Program-made: the position numbers and the translations under genes
The notes under the pieces: model-generated
Seen by the model: only the letters and a program-made list of their open reading frames with translations
Database searches by the model: none
Told to the model about the DNA's origin: nothing
Part shown: piece by piece, positions 22,462 through 31,571 of the stretch
Layout of the letters: each line of letters opens with the position of its first letter
How positions within the stretch are numbered: position 1 is the stretch's first letter
DNA from: Ruminococcus sp.
Lineage (GTDB): Bacteria > Bacillota > Clostridia > Oscillospirales > Ruminococcaceae
Reading direction: 5' to 3'
Assembly: GCA_017620025.1 (NCBI GenBank)
Contig: JAFZRF010000015.1
Location: 1-39,485, forward strand
DNA length: 39,485 bases

Positions 22462-24003
22462 TTATTCGCTCTCGTTTGAAGCAGCCTCTTCGGCAGCCTT
22501 AAGCAGCTCAGCCATATCAAAGTTGAAGTTGTTCTTCTTCTGTGCGGGCTCGTCATTCTTATGATCGGATGACGGTCTCTCTGTGGTGCCTGACTTTGCG
22601 AAGGAATTTGCCCAGTTATCTGATGAGGGCTTGTGCTCCTCATGCTTTACTTCCTTTGCAGCGAAAACATCACCTGAGATCTCAGCCTTCTTTGCGCCCT
22701 CGCCCTTTGTAGCTTCGTCTACAGTGGAGCGAGCCTCAGCAAAGATATTCTTTGCCTGGTTCATGCGGTCAGTAGCCTGAGTTGTGAGCTTGCTGATGGA
22801 AGAGTAGATGTCGCTGAACTTGGTGTTTACGCTCTCGATCTCGTTGAGGAGCATCTTGCGAACGTTATTGGACATCTCGTTGACCTTGTTAGCCTTGCTG
22901 TCAGCCTCGGCAACAGTAGCTCTTGCCTTGGAATCAGCCTCAGCAACAGTGGACTTAGCCTTGGAATCAGCCTCAGCGATAGTCTTCTCAGCTGTTCTGT
23001 TAGCCTCGTTGATGATCTGATCAGCCTTCTGGTTAGCCTCTCTTGTAGCCTTGTCAAGTACCTCGGAAGCCTCCTTGGTCATCTGAGCAGCCTTGTCCTT
23101 AGCCTCCTTGGTAACTGCGTCTGCCTCGTTCTTGGCCTGAGCCTTGAGAGCATTTACAGTCTTCTGAGCCTCTGCAAACATTGTACCCATCATAGCGACA
23201 GGGTTATTAGCCTCATCCTTGAGCTTCTCGATCTCCTCGTTGAGGGACTTGATCTGCTCTTCCTTCTCGGATACAGCCTTGGCAACAGCCTCGTCCTTAT
23301 CCTTTGTAAGAGCGGTGATCTTCTCTTCCTTCTCAGCGAGTTCCTTGGTCTTTGCAGCCATCTCAGCGGTCATATTCTCAAGGTCGCTGCCGATCTTCTC
23401 GAGATCAGCCTTAGCCTTAGCGAGCTCAGCCTCAGCGGCAGGATTGCCTGCTGCACCTGCGGGAGCTGCTGTAGCTGCTGCAGCTGCCTTCTGCTCTGCT
23501 GCAACGGCCTTCTGCTCTGCGGTCTTGACCTGTCCGCGGAGAGTTTCGATCTCCTTCTTTGCAGCCTCGAGAGCCTGCTGTGCCTGTGCGGAAGCCTGAG
23601 CGTTGCCCTGACCGCCGGCAGCCTGAGCTGTCTTGAGCTGGTTGCGGAGATTCTCTATTTCCTTCTTGGCAGCCTCAAGAGCCTGCTGTGCCTGAGGATT
23701 AACAGCACCTGCCGGAGCTGCGCCGCCTCTGCCTGCAGCCTCGAGCTGCTTCTTGAGTTCTTCGTTCTCTTTTCTTGCTGCTCTGAGAGCATTGTTGGAT
23801 GCATTGAGCTTTTCCTGCAGGTTGTCGACCTGATTCCTATACTTCGTAAGCTCCTGAGGATCGGAAGAACCGGTCTCCTTAGCTTTCTTCAGATCTTCTT
23901 CAAGACTTTCGATCTTAGAATTCAGTTCGTCGAGGTATGTGAGGACGTCCTCCTTGACAAAACCGTTTCCTATCTTAGTTGTCCTTAAAACGGTAGGTTC
24001 CAT
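22462..24003 (-). CDS. DivIVA-like long coiled-coil protein
   Basis: 513 residues from the ATG at 24003 (SD GGAG); an ATG five codons upstream overlaps that SD. The N-terminus (KIGNGFVKEDVLTYLDELN) resembles the membrane-curvature-sensing start of DivIVA. A long coiled coil follows, interrupted by Ala/Gly/Pro-rich spacers near residues 100-205. Residues about 290-390 are an 11-residue Ala/Lys/Asp/Glu repeat array with three close copies of TVAEADSKAK, similar in texture to LEA proteins. The C-terminus is polar and disordered. It probably localises to poles or septa; placement just beyond ftsZ fits that. It has its own promoter. Confidence 0.7.
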   Translation of the reverse strand: MEPTVLRTTKIGNGFVKEDVLTYLDELNSKIESLEEDLKKAKETGSSDPQELTKYRNQVDNLQEKLNASNNALRAARKENEELKKQLEAAGRGGAAPAGAVNPQAQQALEAAKKEIENLRNQLKTAQAAGGQGNAQASAQAQQALEAAKKEIETLRGQVKTAEQKAVAAEQKAAAAATAAPAGAAGNPAAEAELAKAKADLEKIGSDLENMTAEMAAKTKELAEKEEKITALTKDKDEAVAKAVSEKEEQIKSLNEEIEKLKDEANNPVAMMGTMFAEAQKTVNALKAQAKNEADAVTKEAKDKAAQMTKEASEVLDKATREANQKADQIINEANRTAEKTIAEADSKAKSTVAEADSKARATVAEADSKANKVNEMSNNVRKMLLNEIESVNTKFSDIYSSISKLTTQATDRMNQAKNIFAEARSTVDEATKGEGAKKAEISGDVFAAKEVKHEEHKPSSDNWANSFAKSGTTERPSSDHKNDEPAQKKNNFNFDMAELLKAAEEAASNESE

Positions 24004-24072
24004 AGATGTACACTCCATTCCCCGCAGGACTCTGCGGAATAAAAATTAAAGGGTAAAAAAAGCCTTTTATTA

Positions 24073-24101
24073 ATTATATCACTTTTACTGTCCTAATTCA
24101 A
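24073..24101 (-). promoter_or_regulatory. sigma-A promoter of the DivIVA-like gene
   Basis: Minus strand: TTGAAT at 24101-24096, 17 bp, TATAAT at 24078-24073. It lies after the ftsZ terminator, so the gene is transcribed independently of ftsZ. Confidence 0.85.
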
Positions 24102-24176
24102 CTATTATTATGTAGAAAATTTTAGTGGATTTTAGTGCATTTTACCATAAAAAATATCGGATAATATACATCCGGT

Positions 24177-24213
24177 AAAAAAACAAGGACAGCGGTTCAG
24201 CACCGCTGTCCTT
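24177..24213 (-). terminator. intrinsic terminator of ftsZ
   Basis: Minus strand: 12-bp stem (24213-24202 with 24196-24185), 5-nt loop, then a run of seven T residues (24183-24177). It closes the division cluster. Confidence 0.93.
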
Positions 24214-24234
24214 TATCCGCATAATATACCTGAA

Positions 24235-25362
24235 TCAGTTGCCTAACATCCTGAAGATCTCATCAAGATCCGTATCAGTTGTAGATGAGGGCTTTGCTGC
24301 GTGGTCAAGGCCGAGGCCGTCGATAAGGGGATTATCGATCGGGATGATGTCCTCCTCGTCGGATACGTTTGTAACGCTTCCGAAGCTGTCACCGTCCTTG
24401 TCCTCGTCAAATCCTGCAGCGATTACTGTGATGGTCATCTCATCCTGCATATCTTCCTTGAATGCAGTACCGAAGATGAACTCAACACCGTCAGCAGCTG
24501 TATCTGTGATCATCTTTGTAGCTGTATCAACATCGGAGGAAAGGATATCCTCAGACATAGCGATATTGATAAGAAGTCTCTTGGCACCGGAGATGTTTGT
24601 CTCAAGCAGCGGGCTGGAGATAACTGCATTTGCTGCCTCTCTTGCCTTCTCCTTGCCTGAACCGTGACCGATAGCCATGTGAGCGTAGCCTGCGCCTCTC
24701 ATGATTGTTGAAACGTCTGCGAAGTCGAGGTTTATGTAACCCTCCTCCACGATAAGATCGGATATGCTCTTTACACCGGTCTTGAGAACGTCATCTGAAA
24801 GGGAGAATGACTGCTTCATGGTGAGGGGCTGCTTCTCGTAGCCTACCAGAAGTCTTTCATTCGGGATAACGATAAGTGAATCAACATACTTTCTCAGCTC
24901 TGCGATACCGGCCTCAGCCTGAGCCATCTTCTGCTCTCTCTCAAAGAGGAAGGGCTTGGTTACTACAGCTACTGTAAGGATGTCCATTTCCTTTGCGATC
25001 TTTGCAACTACGGGAGCTGCGCCGGTACCTGTACCGCCGCCCATTCCGGCAGTGATGAAGATCATATCAGCGCCCTTGAGGTGAGCCTCGATCTCGTCTC
25101 TGTTCTCCTCAGCGCTCTTTGCACCGATCTCAGGCTTGTTGCCTGCGCCTCTGCCCTTGGTGAGCTTCTGGCCGATCGGGATCCTTGTAGATGCCTTTGA
25201 TTTGTTAAGAGCCTTTGCATCAGTATTGATAGCTATATATTCGATATTGCTTACATCGGACTCAACCATGCAGTTAACGGCATTTCCGCCGCCGCCGCCA
25301 ACGCCGATGACCTTAATATTCACATCGGGTTCCATTGCTTCCTCGTAATTAAAATCTGACAT
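24235..25362 (-). CDS. ftsZ: cell division GTPase FtsZ
   Basis: 375 residues from the ATG at 25362 with a strong SD (AGGAGG, 10 nt spacing); a longer frame to 25422 starts at the promoter and is rejected. FtsZ polymerises into the Z-ring that places the division septum. It has the nucleotide motif [11 protein letters not shown] near the start, the tubulin signature GGGTGTG (108-114) and the T7 loop region NLDFADV. The C-terminal linker is short and acidic, and the terminal peptide reads [10 protein letters not shown], a divergent form of the conserved peptide that binds FtsA/SepF. ftsA is not adjacent. A consensus promoter directly upstream gives ftsZ its own expression. Confidence 0.97.
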   Translation of the reverse strand: MSDFNYEEAMEPDVNIKVIGVGGGGGNAVNCMVESDVSNIEYIAINTDAKALNKSKASTRIPIGQKLTKGRGAGNKPEIGAKSAEENRDEIEAHLKGADMIFITAGMGGGTGTGAAPVVAKIAKEMDILTVAVVTKPFLFEREQKMAQAEAGIAELRKYVDSLIVIPNERLLVGYEKQPLTMKQSFSLSDDVLKTGVKSISDLIVEEGYINLDFADVSTIMRGAGYAHMAIGHGSGKEKAREAANAVISSPLLETNISGAKRLLINIAMSEDILSSDVDTATKMITDTAADGVEFIFGTAFKEDMQDEMTITVIAAGFDEDKDGDSFGSVTNVSDEEDIIPIDNPLIDGLGLDHAAKPSSTTDTDLDEIFRMLGN

Positions 25363-25427
25363 TTGAAAAACGCCTCCTACTCTTCTTTTTTTCCTAATTC
25401 TCGAATTCGTACTTAGATACATTCTAT

Positions 25428-25456
25428 ATTATATCATAGAAAGATTTTTTTTGCAA
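25428..25456 (-). promoter_or_regulatory. sigma-A promoter of ftsZ
   Basis: Minus strand: TTGCAA at 25456-25451, 17 bp, TATAAT at 25433-25428 with extended -10 TGA. Located in the AT-rich gap between ftsQ and ftsZ. Confidence 0.9.
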
Positions 25457-25553
25457 GTACCAAACCGATTTTTTTTGAATTCAGCACTATTAACAAACGG
25501 TTATATGGCCTTTATATCGTTTTTACTTCAATATTACCACAAATACAGGCATT

Positions 25554-26786
25554 TTACGGCCACCAGTAGTGGAAATTGCCGTATTCGTCGAAGTAACCCT
25601 CGTCAGGTTCCGAACCCACGGCCGGCCGGTTGTTCACCCAGTCCTCTACGCTCTGGTAGCCATGCTGCTGCCATACAGTCTGTTCTCCGGACTGCTGTGA
25701 GCCGTTCTGACCGGCGTTATTGTTGGGCTGTCCGGCGTCACCGTTCCAGCCTCCGTTATTGTTCTGTCCGCTGCTCCAGGGATCCTGCTGCCAGCCGTTG
25801 TTCCAGTCCTGCTGCGGAGTGGTCGGTACGGTCTGCCAGTCCTGTGCAGCTGCTGTGGTGACGAATCCGGGCGGACGGTAAAGACCGTCATCGGTGGAAG
25901 TTGTGGTAGTAGTGGCGTTCTCCATCGGCTGTGCAGAGGCTGTCGTCAGTGCCGCAGGATCTATCTCCGGCACCTCGGCGGGACCTTCGGTCATACGGAA
26001 GCTGCACTGGTTCGTGCCTATCATTCTCAGATAACCGGTCTTTCCGGCAACGCTGTCGTCCTGCATTACATCATCGGCAAGATCCAGCTTGTACTGCACG
26101 TCCTTATAGTCACCCATGCGGAATATGATGCCGCTGCGGTAGCATATCTCGATATTGTAGGGATCGGTCATATCTATATATACTATATCGCTGCCGTCCC
26201 ACTTGCTGAAGCGCTCCACAAGCTGATTGTAAAAGGTCTGCTTCTCGCTGACTGAGGACTGCATCACAGTACCCTTCACCATCGACTCCGGTTCTATATC
26301 GTAGCCGTAGATCGTCGGCAGGTCGTTCACGTAGAAATCGTTTATTCCAAGTATCTTTCCGTGTCTGCTCACCTGAAGCACGCCGCCTTCTCCGTCATCC
26401 TTGATATACTCAACGTTGAAGGCAGGGATGCACTGGCTGACATGGATCTTTATGGTGGACGGGAAGATCTTGTCCACATCCGCCTCTTCAACAAGAAGAA
26501 GGGTATCGGTGATATTCTTCTCGTTGTCATCGGTATTCATACGTATCAGGTTATCGCCCGCACGTATACCGGCCGCATTCACTACCTCCATATAGGTGTA
26601 GGTATCGGATTCGCCGGAAATTATGATCTCGTTGACCTTGAACAAAAAGGTCAGGCTTGCCACTACTCCGGCAAAGACAACGAGCAGCAGTACGATCAGC
26701 GCATAGACGCTCATGAAACGCCGCCTGCGCCGCATACGCTTACCGCTGTTGACCCTTTCTATTGTAGTCTTTTCGATATCGTTCAT
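25554..26786 (-). CDS. ftsQ: cell division protein FtsQ/DivIB with Gln/Asn-rich tail
   Basis: 410 residues, long for the family (about 250-290). A short basic cytoplasmic segment (RMRRRRR), a membrane segment (about 27-48), a POTRA domain (about 50-120, starting VNEIIISG) and the FtsQ/DivIB beta domain (about 120-265) are all present. FtsQ/DivIB links early and late division proteins and forms a complex with FtsL and DivIC. Beyond residue 270 is an atypical extracytoplasmic tail of about 140 residues: a Thr-rich stretch, then Gln/Asn/Gly/Trp-rich sequence ending in an aromatic cluster (YFDEYGNFHYWWP). SD GGAG. Position between murA and ftsZ agrees. Confidence 0.9.
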   Translation of the reverse strand: MNDIEKTTIERVNSGKRMRRRRRFMSVYALIVLLLVVFAGVVASLTFLFKVNEIIISGESDTYTYMEVVNAAGIRAGDNLIRMNTDDNEKNITDTLLLVEEADVDKIFPSTIKIHVSQCIPAFNVEYIKDDGEGGVLQVSRHGKILGINDFYVNDLPTIYGYDIEPESMVKGTVMQSSVSEKQTFYNQLVERFSKWDGSDIVYIDMTDPYNIEICYRSGIIFRMGDYKDVQYKLDLADDVMQDDSVAGKTGYLRMIGTNQCSFRMTEGPAEVPEIDPAALTTASAQPMENATTTTTSTDDGLYRPPGFVTTAAAQDWQTVPTTPQQDWNNGWQQDPWSSGQNNNGGWNGDAGQPNNNAGQNGSQQSGEQTVWQQHGYQSVEDWVNNRPAVGSEPDEGYFDEYGNFHYWWP

Positions 26787-26813
26787 TTTATCTCCAAACC
26801 CCGGTGCCGCAGG

Positions 26814-28073
26814 TCATACACGTCTGATCCTTCCGCCAAGCCCTGCAACAGCGTCCTCAATTCTTTCATAGCCTCTGTCGATATGCATTATGTCTGTTAT
26901 AACGGAGATGCCCTCTGCTGCCAGCGCTGCTGTCACCATGGCTGCTCCGCCCCTGAGATCGGTGGCTGCGACCTCTGCGCCGTGGAGCTTCTTCACTCCC
27001 CGGACTACAGCTGCCCTGCCCACTGTCTCTATTTCCGCACCCATTTTAATAAGTGCGTCTGTGTGACGGTAGCGGCATTCAAAGACTGTCTCCTCGAATA
27101 CGCTCGTACCGTCCGCTCCTGCAAGTGCTGCCATCAGCACAGCCTGTGCATCCGTCGGAAATCCCGGATGCGGCATCGTGCGTATCCTGTCACGGACTGC
27201 ACGGAGCCTTGAACCGCTGTGCAGGCAGATCCTGCCCTCTGAAGCATACATACTGCATCCGGTCTGCTCGAGCACCGTAAGAAAGGGCTCCATTTCCCGG
27301 ATACAGGCGTTTTTAAGTATCATCTCCCCGCCGGCTGCTGCCGTCATGGAGAGGTAGGTCGCACCGGCTATCCTGTCCGGCATGACAGTATACTCGCAGC
27401 CGTGAAGACGCTTCTTTCCGCTTATCACGATGCTGCTGCCGCCGTCGCCCTCGACCGAGGCTCCGCAGGCACGGAGGAAACCGCAGAGATCACAGATCTC
27501 CGGTTCACGGGCAGCATTGTTGATGACCGTCTCACCCTCCGCCATTACGGCACAGAGGATGATATTCTCAGTGGCACCCACAGAGGGAAAGGGCAGGGTC
27601 ATGCGTGTTCCCTTTCCTCTGCCGGAAGGCAGCCTGCAAACGATGTTCCCGCCGTCCTCTGTGACAGACGCACCGAGCTTCCTCAGAGCGGAAAGGTGCA
27701 TATCTATCGGACGGGGGCCGAGCTCGCAGCCTCCGGGTATACTCACGGCAGCACAGCCGTTCCTGCCGAGTATCGCTCCCATGAACATGATAGAGGAGCG
27801 CATCTCACGCATAAGGGCGGCAGGTATCTCCGTACCCTCCGCACCGGCTGAGTTTATGACCGCCGTATTTCCCAAGAACCGGCACTGTGCTCCGAGACAG
27901 TTGAGTATCCTCGAAGCCGAATATATATCCGTGATCGCCGGACAGCCGTGCAACACGCACTCCTCTCCGCACAGCAGCGACGCCGCCATTATGGGGAGGG
28001 CACTGTTCTTGCTTCCCTGCAGCTCAATCTCGCCGCAGAGACGACGCCCGCCTTCGATCACCAGTTTCTGCAT
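26814..28073 (-). CDS. murA: UDP-GlcNAc 1-carboxyvinyltransferase (MurA)
   Basis: 419 residues, full length. MurA transfers enolpyruvate from PEP to UDP-GlcNAc, the first committed step of peptidoglycan synthesis, in the cytoplasm. The substrate-binding QGSKNSALP (19-27) and the flexible-loop catalytic Cys in PGGCELGPRPID (the Cys alkylated by fosfomycin in other MurA proteins) are present. Six repeated alpha/beta units are consistent with the EPT fold. The SD is AGGTGG, and it forms part of the 3' arm of a hairpin just upstream (28082-28112). It lies between the alpha/beta hydrolase gene and ftsQ. Confidence 0.95.
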   Translation of the reverse strand: MQKLVIEGGRRLCGEIELQGSKNSALPIMAASLLCGEECVLHGCPAITDIYSASRILNCLGAQCRFLGNTAVINSAGAEGTEIPAALMREMRSSIMFMGAILGRNGCAAVSIPGGCELGPRPIDMHLSALRKLGASVTEDGGNIVCRLPSGRGKGTRMTLPFPSVGATENIILCAVMAEGETVINNAAREPEICDLCGFLRACGASVEGDGGSSIVISGKKRLHGCEYTVMPDRIAGATYLSMTAAAGGEMILKNACIREMEPFLTVLEQTGCSMYASEGRICLHSGSRLRAVRDRIRTMPHPGFPTDAQAVLMAALAGADGTSVFEETVFECRYRHTDALIKMGAEIETVGRAAVVRGVKKLHGAEVAATDLRGGAAMVTAALAAEGISVITDIMHIDRGYERIEDAVAGLGGRIRRV

Positions 28074-28081
28074 AAGACCAC

Positions 28082-28112
28082 CTCACAGCTTTTTTATATA
28101 CTATGCTGTGAG
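28082..28112 (-). promoter_or_regulatory. hairpin overlapping the murA SD
   Basis: Minus strand: perfect 8-bp stem CTCACAGC/GCTGTGAG (28112-28105 with 28089-28082) with a 15-nt A/T-rich loop. The 3' arm runs into GAGGTGG, the SD of murA, so folding could hide it. No T-run for termination follows. Confidence 0.45.
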
Positions 28113-28123
28113 CCGGTGATTTG

Positions 28124-29005
28124 TCACTCTGAACCGAGTATGCCCTGAGTGCGGAGGAAATTCAGGAAGGTCTCCGCCATCTCGCCGGGTATCTTAGTGT
28201 ACATCATATGTCCCTTGTCGGAGAGATGATACTCTGCTCCGCATCTTTCGGCAAAGGTTATGCCTGCCTGACGCCATGTCGTCTTCATGCCGGGCACCTT
28301 CATATCGCTGATGTACATACAGCACCTGCAGCCGAGATTTCCGGTATCATGAGCCTTACCGGCATTTTCCGGTATAAGCTCTGCCTGCTCGGAGGTCTCG
28401 GGGCGGGCTATATTCTTATAGAACAGCTCACGGTAGAGCTTCTTCTCCTCCTCGCTGAGCTCACTGCCCGTGAGAAGGCCTGAGGAGTTCTCTCCGCTGT
28501 TCCTGAAAAGCTTTGCTAAAAGGCCGTCCTTTGCGATGATCTTCATCAGCTTCGCCTGACGGCGGACCATAGCGATGCGCTTGCCATCAGGGATATCCTT
28601 TCCCTGCTCGATACCGTATTCCGGCACGCCCATATCCACGCCGAGGACAGCTGATACCTCGCCGGGATAGGTGTTTGCCCACCATACGGCCTCGAAGCCG
28701 CCGAGAGAATGTGCGGCGAGGACATAGGGAGGTTCTATGCCCGCAAGACGCAGCGCCTCACGGTCCTCCTCAACCATATTCTCGACTTTTCTGTCTGAGG
28801 TCTTGTCTGAACTGAAGCCCGATCCCGGGCGGTCTATGACAGCTATGCGGCAGTGTGCCGCCATACGGCTGTAGAGAGGTTTATACTCGAGTGCGGGAGC
28901 CGTGACTCCGTTTCCGGCAATAAACACGACCGTTACTGCGCCGCTGCCTTCTGTATAGACATTGATATCGCAGCCCTGCACCTTCACCTTGTTCTCATAC
29001 TTCAT
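28124..29005 (-). CDS. alpha/beta hydrolase within the division cluster
   Basis: 293 residues. Alpha/beta-hydrolase fold: oxyanion region VVFIAGNG near 29-36, DRPGSGFS, nucleophile elbow AHSLGG (Ser near 100) and a late catalytic His in DKGHMMY. A cap insert occupies about residues 140-225. No signal peptide, so it should be cytoplasmic. The substrate is unknown; sequence like this covers esterases, lipases and peptidases. The start overlaps the murG stop by 4 bp (ATGA), so it is co-translated with murG and precedes murA. This is not a standard dcw gene, so a link with cell-wall or lipid precursors is possible but inferential. Confidence 0.85.
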   Translation of the reverse strand: MKYENKVKVQGCDINVYTEGSGAVTVVFIAGNGVTAPALEYKPLYSRMAAHCRIAVIDRPGSGFSSDKTSDRKVENMVEEDREALRLAGIEPPYVLAAHSLGGFEAVWWANTYPGEVSAVLGVDMGVPEYGIEQGKDIPDGKRIAMVRRQAKLMKIIAKDGLLAKLFRNSGENSSGLLTGSELSEEEKKLYRELFYKNIARPETSEQAELIPENAGKAHDTGNLGCRCCMYISDMKVPGMKTTWRQAGITFAERCGAEYHLSDKGHMMYTKIPGEMAETFLNFLRTQGILGSE

Positions 29006-30138
29006 GCTTCCTTCTTCCCGCTCAGCTTCTTCACTACCTCCAGAATACGCTTGTCTGTGTCTGAGAGGTGAAGAGAAGCTGCTGCTTCAGACATTTTTCT
29101 GACTGTTTCCGGATCGCCGCAGAGACGCTGTATCTCCGCATTGACCCTCTCGTTGGTGACGTCCTTCTGTTCGATGACTACCGCTGCACCTGCCTTGCCG
29201 AGCACCATTGCGTTGTGGTACTGATGGTTTCCGGCAACTATCGGTGAGGGGATAAGTATTGAAGCCTTTCCGGCTGCCTCGAGCTCTGCAAGAGTGGAGG
29301 CGCCGCTGCGGCATATCACAAGGTCTGCTGCCGCAAGGCATACATCCATGTCGTTTATGTATTCTGTTATCCGGAGCCTGTCGCTCTTTAGCGGCACTCC
29401 GGCTGCTTTCATTGCCTGGGGGAAGGTATCCTTGCCCATACCGCCGTAGCCGTGGATATGGTTTATCGCCCTTCCGTTACTGAAGTCGTCCTTGATGACG
29501 TACTCCATAGTCTCGTTGATACAGCCTGCACCGAGACTTCCGCCGAAGGAAAGTACGGTAAAGCTGTCATCGAAGCCGAGCTTCTTCCTTGCCTCCTCCC
29601 TGGTGATGCTGGAGCTTATCTTGCTCCTTACCGGGAGGCCTGTAACTGTATACTCGAACTTGCTCTTGTCCATATAGTCAAGAGCCTCGATCACTGTCAG
29701 CATGACGTGATCTACTTCCTTGGAGAGCAGCTTGTTGGTAACACCGGGGTATGCGTTCTGCTCGTGGATAGCTGTGGGGATGCCCATGCGTGCAGCCTTG
29801 CGTATCACAGGACCGGCAGCATAACCGCCCGTACCTATTGCGATATCCGGCTTAAAGCCCTCGATGATCTCCTTCGCACGCCTTCCCGATGTGAGAAGAT
29901 AGGCGACCGCCTTGGCGTTGCGGCCTATGTTCTCAAGCGAGATCTTTCTCTGGAAGCCGGCGACCTTGATCGTCTCGAGCCTGTATCCGGCCTGCGGGAC
30001 GAGCCTGGCCTCCATGCCCTTCGGGGTGCCTGCAAAGAGGAACTCCGAGTCCGGATAAGCCTCCTTTATTATATCTGCGATGGCGAGGCCGGGATTGATA
30101 TGTCCGCCCGTACCTCCGCACGCTATCAGCACTTTCAT
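29002..30138 (-). CDS. murG: UDP-GlcNAc:lipid I GlcNAc transferase (MurG)
   Basis: 378 residues. MurG (GT28) adds GlcNAc to lipid I to give lipid II on the inner face of the membrane. The N-terminal glycine loop GGTGGHINPG (8-17), HEQNAYPG in the middle, a second glycine-rich loop (SFGGSLGA) and the donor-binding CRSGASTLAELEA are all present. Length is close to the family norm. SD AAAGGAG; it starts 18 bp after ftsW and overlaps the alpha/beta hydrolase gene by 4 bp. Confidence 0.96.
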   Translation of the reverse strand: MKVLIACGGTGGHINPGLAIADIIKEAYPDSEFLFAGTPKGMEARLVPQAGYRLETIKVAGFQRKISLENIGRNAKAVAYLLTSGRRAKEIIEGFKPDIAIGTGGYAAGPVIRKAARMGIPTAIHEQNAYPGVTNKLLSKEVDHVMLTVIEALDYMDKSKFEYTVTGLPVRSKISSSITREEARKKLGFDDSFTVLSFGGSLGAGCINETMEYVIKDDFSNGRAINHIHGYGGMGKDTFPQAMKAAGVPLKSDRLRITEYINDMDVCLAAADLVICRSGASTLAELEAAGKASILIPSPIVAGNHQYHNAMVLGKAGAAVVIEQKDVTNERVNAEIQRLCGDPETVRKMSEAAASLHLSDTDKRILEVVKKLSGKKEA

Positions 30139-30156
30139 GCTATCTCTCCTTTGTGA

Positions 30157-31530
30157 TTACTTGCGGCCCGATCTGCCGCCCTTCTGAAGTGATGTGTACC
30201 ACTTGAAGCCGCTGTTCTTCTTTTCCCTGCCGCTGCCGGAGCGTATCTTCTCAGGCGGCGGGAGCGGAGGATCTATCTCCTCGTCACGTCTCGGCGGGAC
30301 ATACCGTTGCTGCGAGATATTGAGCATGATGCCCATTTCGACCAGCTGCATGATGAGCGCCGTACCGCCGTAGCTGAAGAACGGAAGGCTGATACCGGTA
30401 TTGGGTATCAGGTTGCTTACAACGGCGAGGTTGAGAACTGTCTGTATGCCGATCTGAGTAGTGATGCCTACTGCAATGAGCATACCGAAACGGTCACGGC
30501 TCCTTGCAGCTATGGAATAGCCTTCTATGACGAGAAGGAAGAATACTATTATAATGGCGAGTGCGCCTACGAAGCCGAGCTCCTCGCATACTATCGGGAA
30601 AACGAAGTCGTTCTTCGTCTCGGGAAGATAGAGGTACTTCTGACGTGAGTTGCCGAGGCCGAGGCCGAAGAGTCCGCCTGAGCCTATGGCGATAAGGGAG
30701 TTAGCCGTCTGCCAGGTATCGCCGAGCAGGTCATCGAAGGGATGCCGCCATGACATGATACGTGCCTGAACGTAGCTTCCGTCCTTGTTGAACTGGAGGA
30801 TGATGTATCCTACAGCCGCTGCAAGAGAGCCTGCACCGAGCAGGAGGAACTGCCTTATATTGGCGCCTCCGCAGAGTATCATGGCGATAGCGATGAAGGT
30901 TATCAGCATGATACCGGAGATGTGCTTCTCGAGTGCTATGAGAATTACATAGATCGAGAGCAGACCGACGTACTTCACGATACCTACGCTGAAACGGTTC
31001 ATGCGTCTGCCGTCCTGTTCCATGTTGTAGGCGAAGTATATTATAAGCGAGAACTTCGCTACCTCTGAAGGCTGAAGGTCGAAGGGGCCGATGGTGATCC
31101 ATCTTCTCGCACCCATCGAACCTCCCTCGTCGTTACCGATAAGGATAACGGCAACAAGGAGAGCGCCGACTATGAAGAAGAGAAGTCCGGGGATGTTTAT
31201 CCTCTTTATAAAAGGTATGCGTATCTTCTTGAAGTTATGATAATCCATATTCATGAAGAAGAGCATGAGCACGAAGCCGATTATGGCGTTCCTGCCCTGT
31301 GAGACAGCATAGTGAAGACCGTCTCCGAAATCAAAGTACGCCCATGCGTAGCTTGCCGACGACATCATGACGAGGCCGACTACGAGGAGTATCATTACAT
31401 AGGTGAAAAACGAAAGGCTGAGATCCCTGTAGCGGCTGTCGCCGTTGAAGGTCTGCCAGAGCTTTCTGAATCCGCTCTTTATACTGCCGGAGCTCTCTGA
31501 GCCCCTGACAGGCTTTGTCTCTGCCGCCAT
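30157..31530 (-). CDS. ftsW: lipid II polymerase / division protein FtsW
   Basis: 457 residues. SEDS-family peptidoglycan glycosyltransferase that works with the class B PBP at the septum. Ten or so membrane segments, the family signatures GARRWI, LQPSEVAK, the loop Asp region near WQTANSLIAIGSGGLFG, PETKNDFVF and the terminal PFFSYGGTALI are present. The basic cytoplasmic tail (PPRRDEE onward, about 55 residues) is long. SD GGGGAGG. Gene order mraY-ftsW-murG is normal, but murD, usually between mraY and ftsW, is missing. Confidence 0.95.
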   Translation of the reverse strand: MAAETKPVRGSESSGSIKSGFRKLWQTFNGDSRYRDLSLSFFTYVMILLVVGLVMMSSASYAWAYFDFGDGLHYAVSQGRNAIIGFVLMLFFMNMDYHNFKKIRIPFIKRINIPGLLFFIVGALLVAVILIGNDEGGSMGARRWITIGPFDLQPSEVAKFSLIIYFAYNMEQDGRRMNRFSVGIVKYVGLLSIYVILIALEKHISGIMLITFIAIAMILCGGANIRQFLLLGAGSLAAAVGYIILQFNKDGSYVQARIMSWRHPFDDLLGDTWQTANSLIAIGSGGLFGLGLGNSRQKYLYLPETKNDFVFPIVCEELGFVGALAIIIVFFLLVIEGYSIAARSRDRFGMLIAVGITTQIGIQTVLNLAVVSNLIPNTGISLPFFSYGGTALIMQLVEMGIMLNISQQRYVPPRRDEEIDPPLPPPEKIRSGSGREKKNSGFKWYTSLQKGGRSGRK

Positions 31531-31571
31531 CCTGACCTCCCCTTTCCCTTAGTCAGCCGGCTGTGCGGCTG

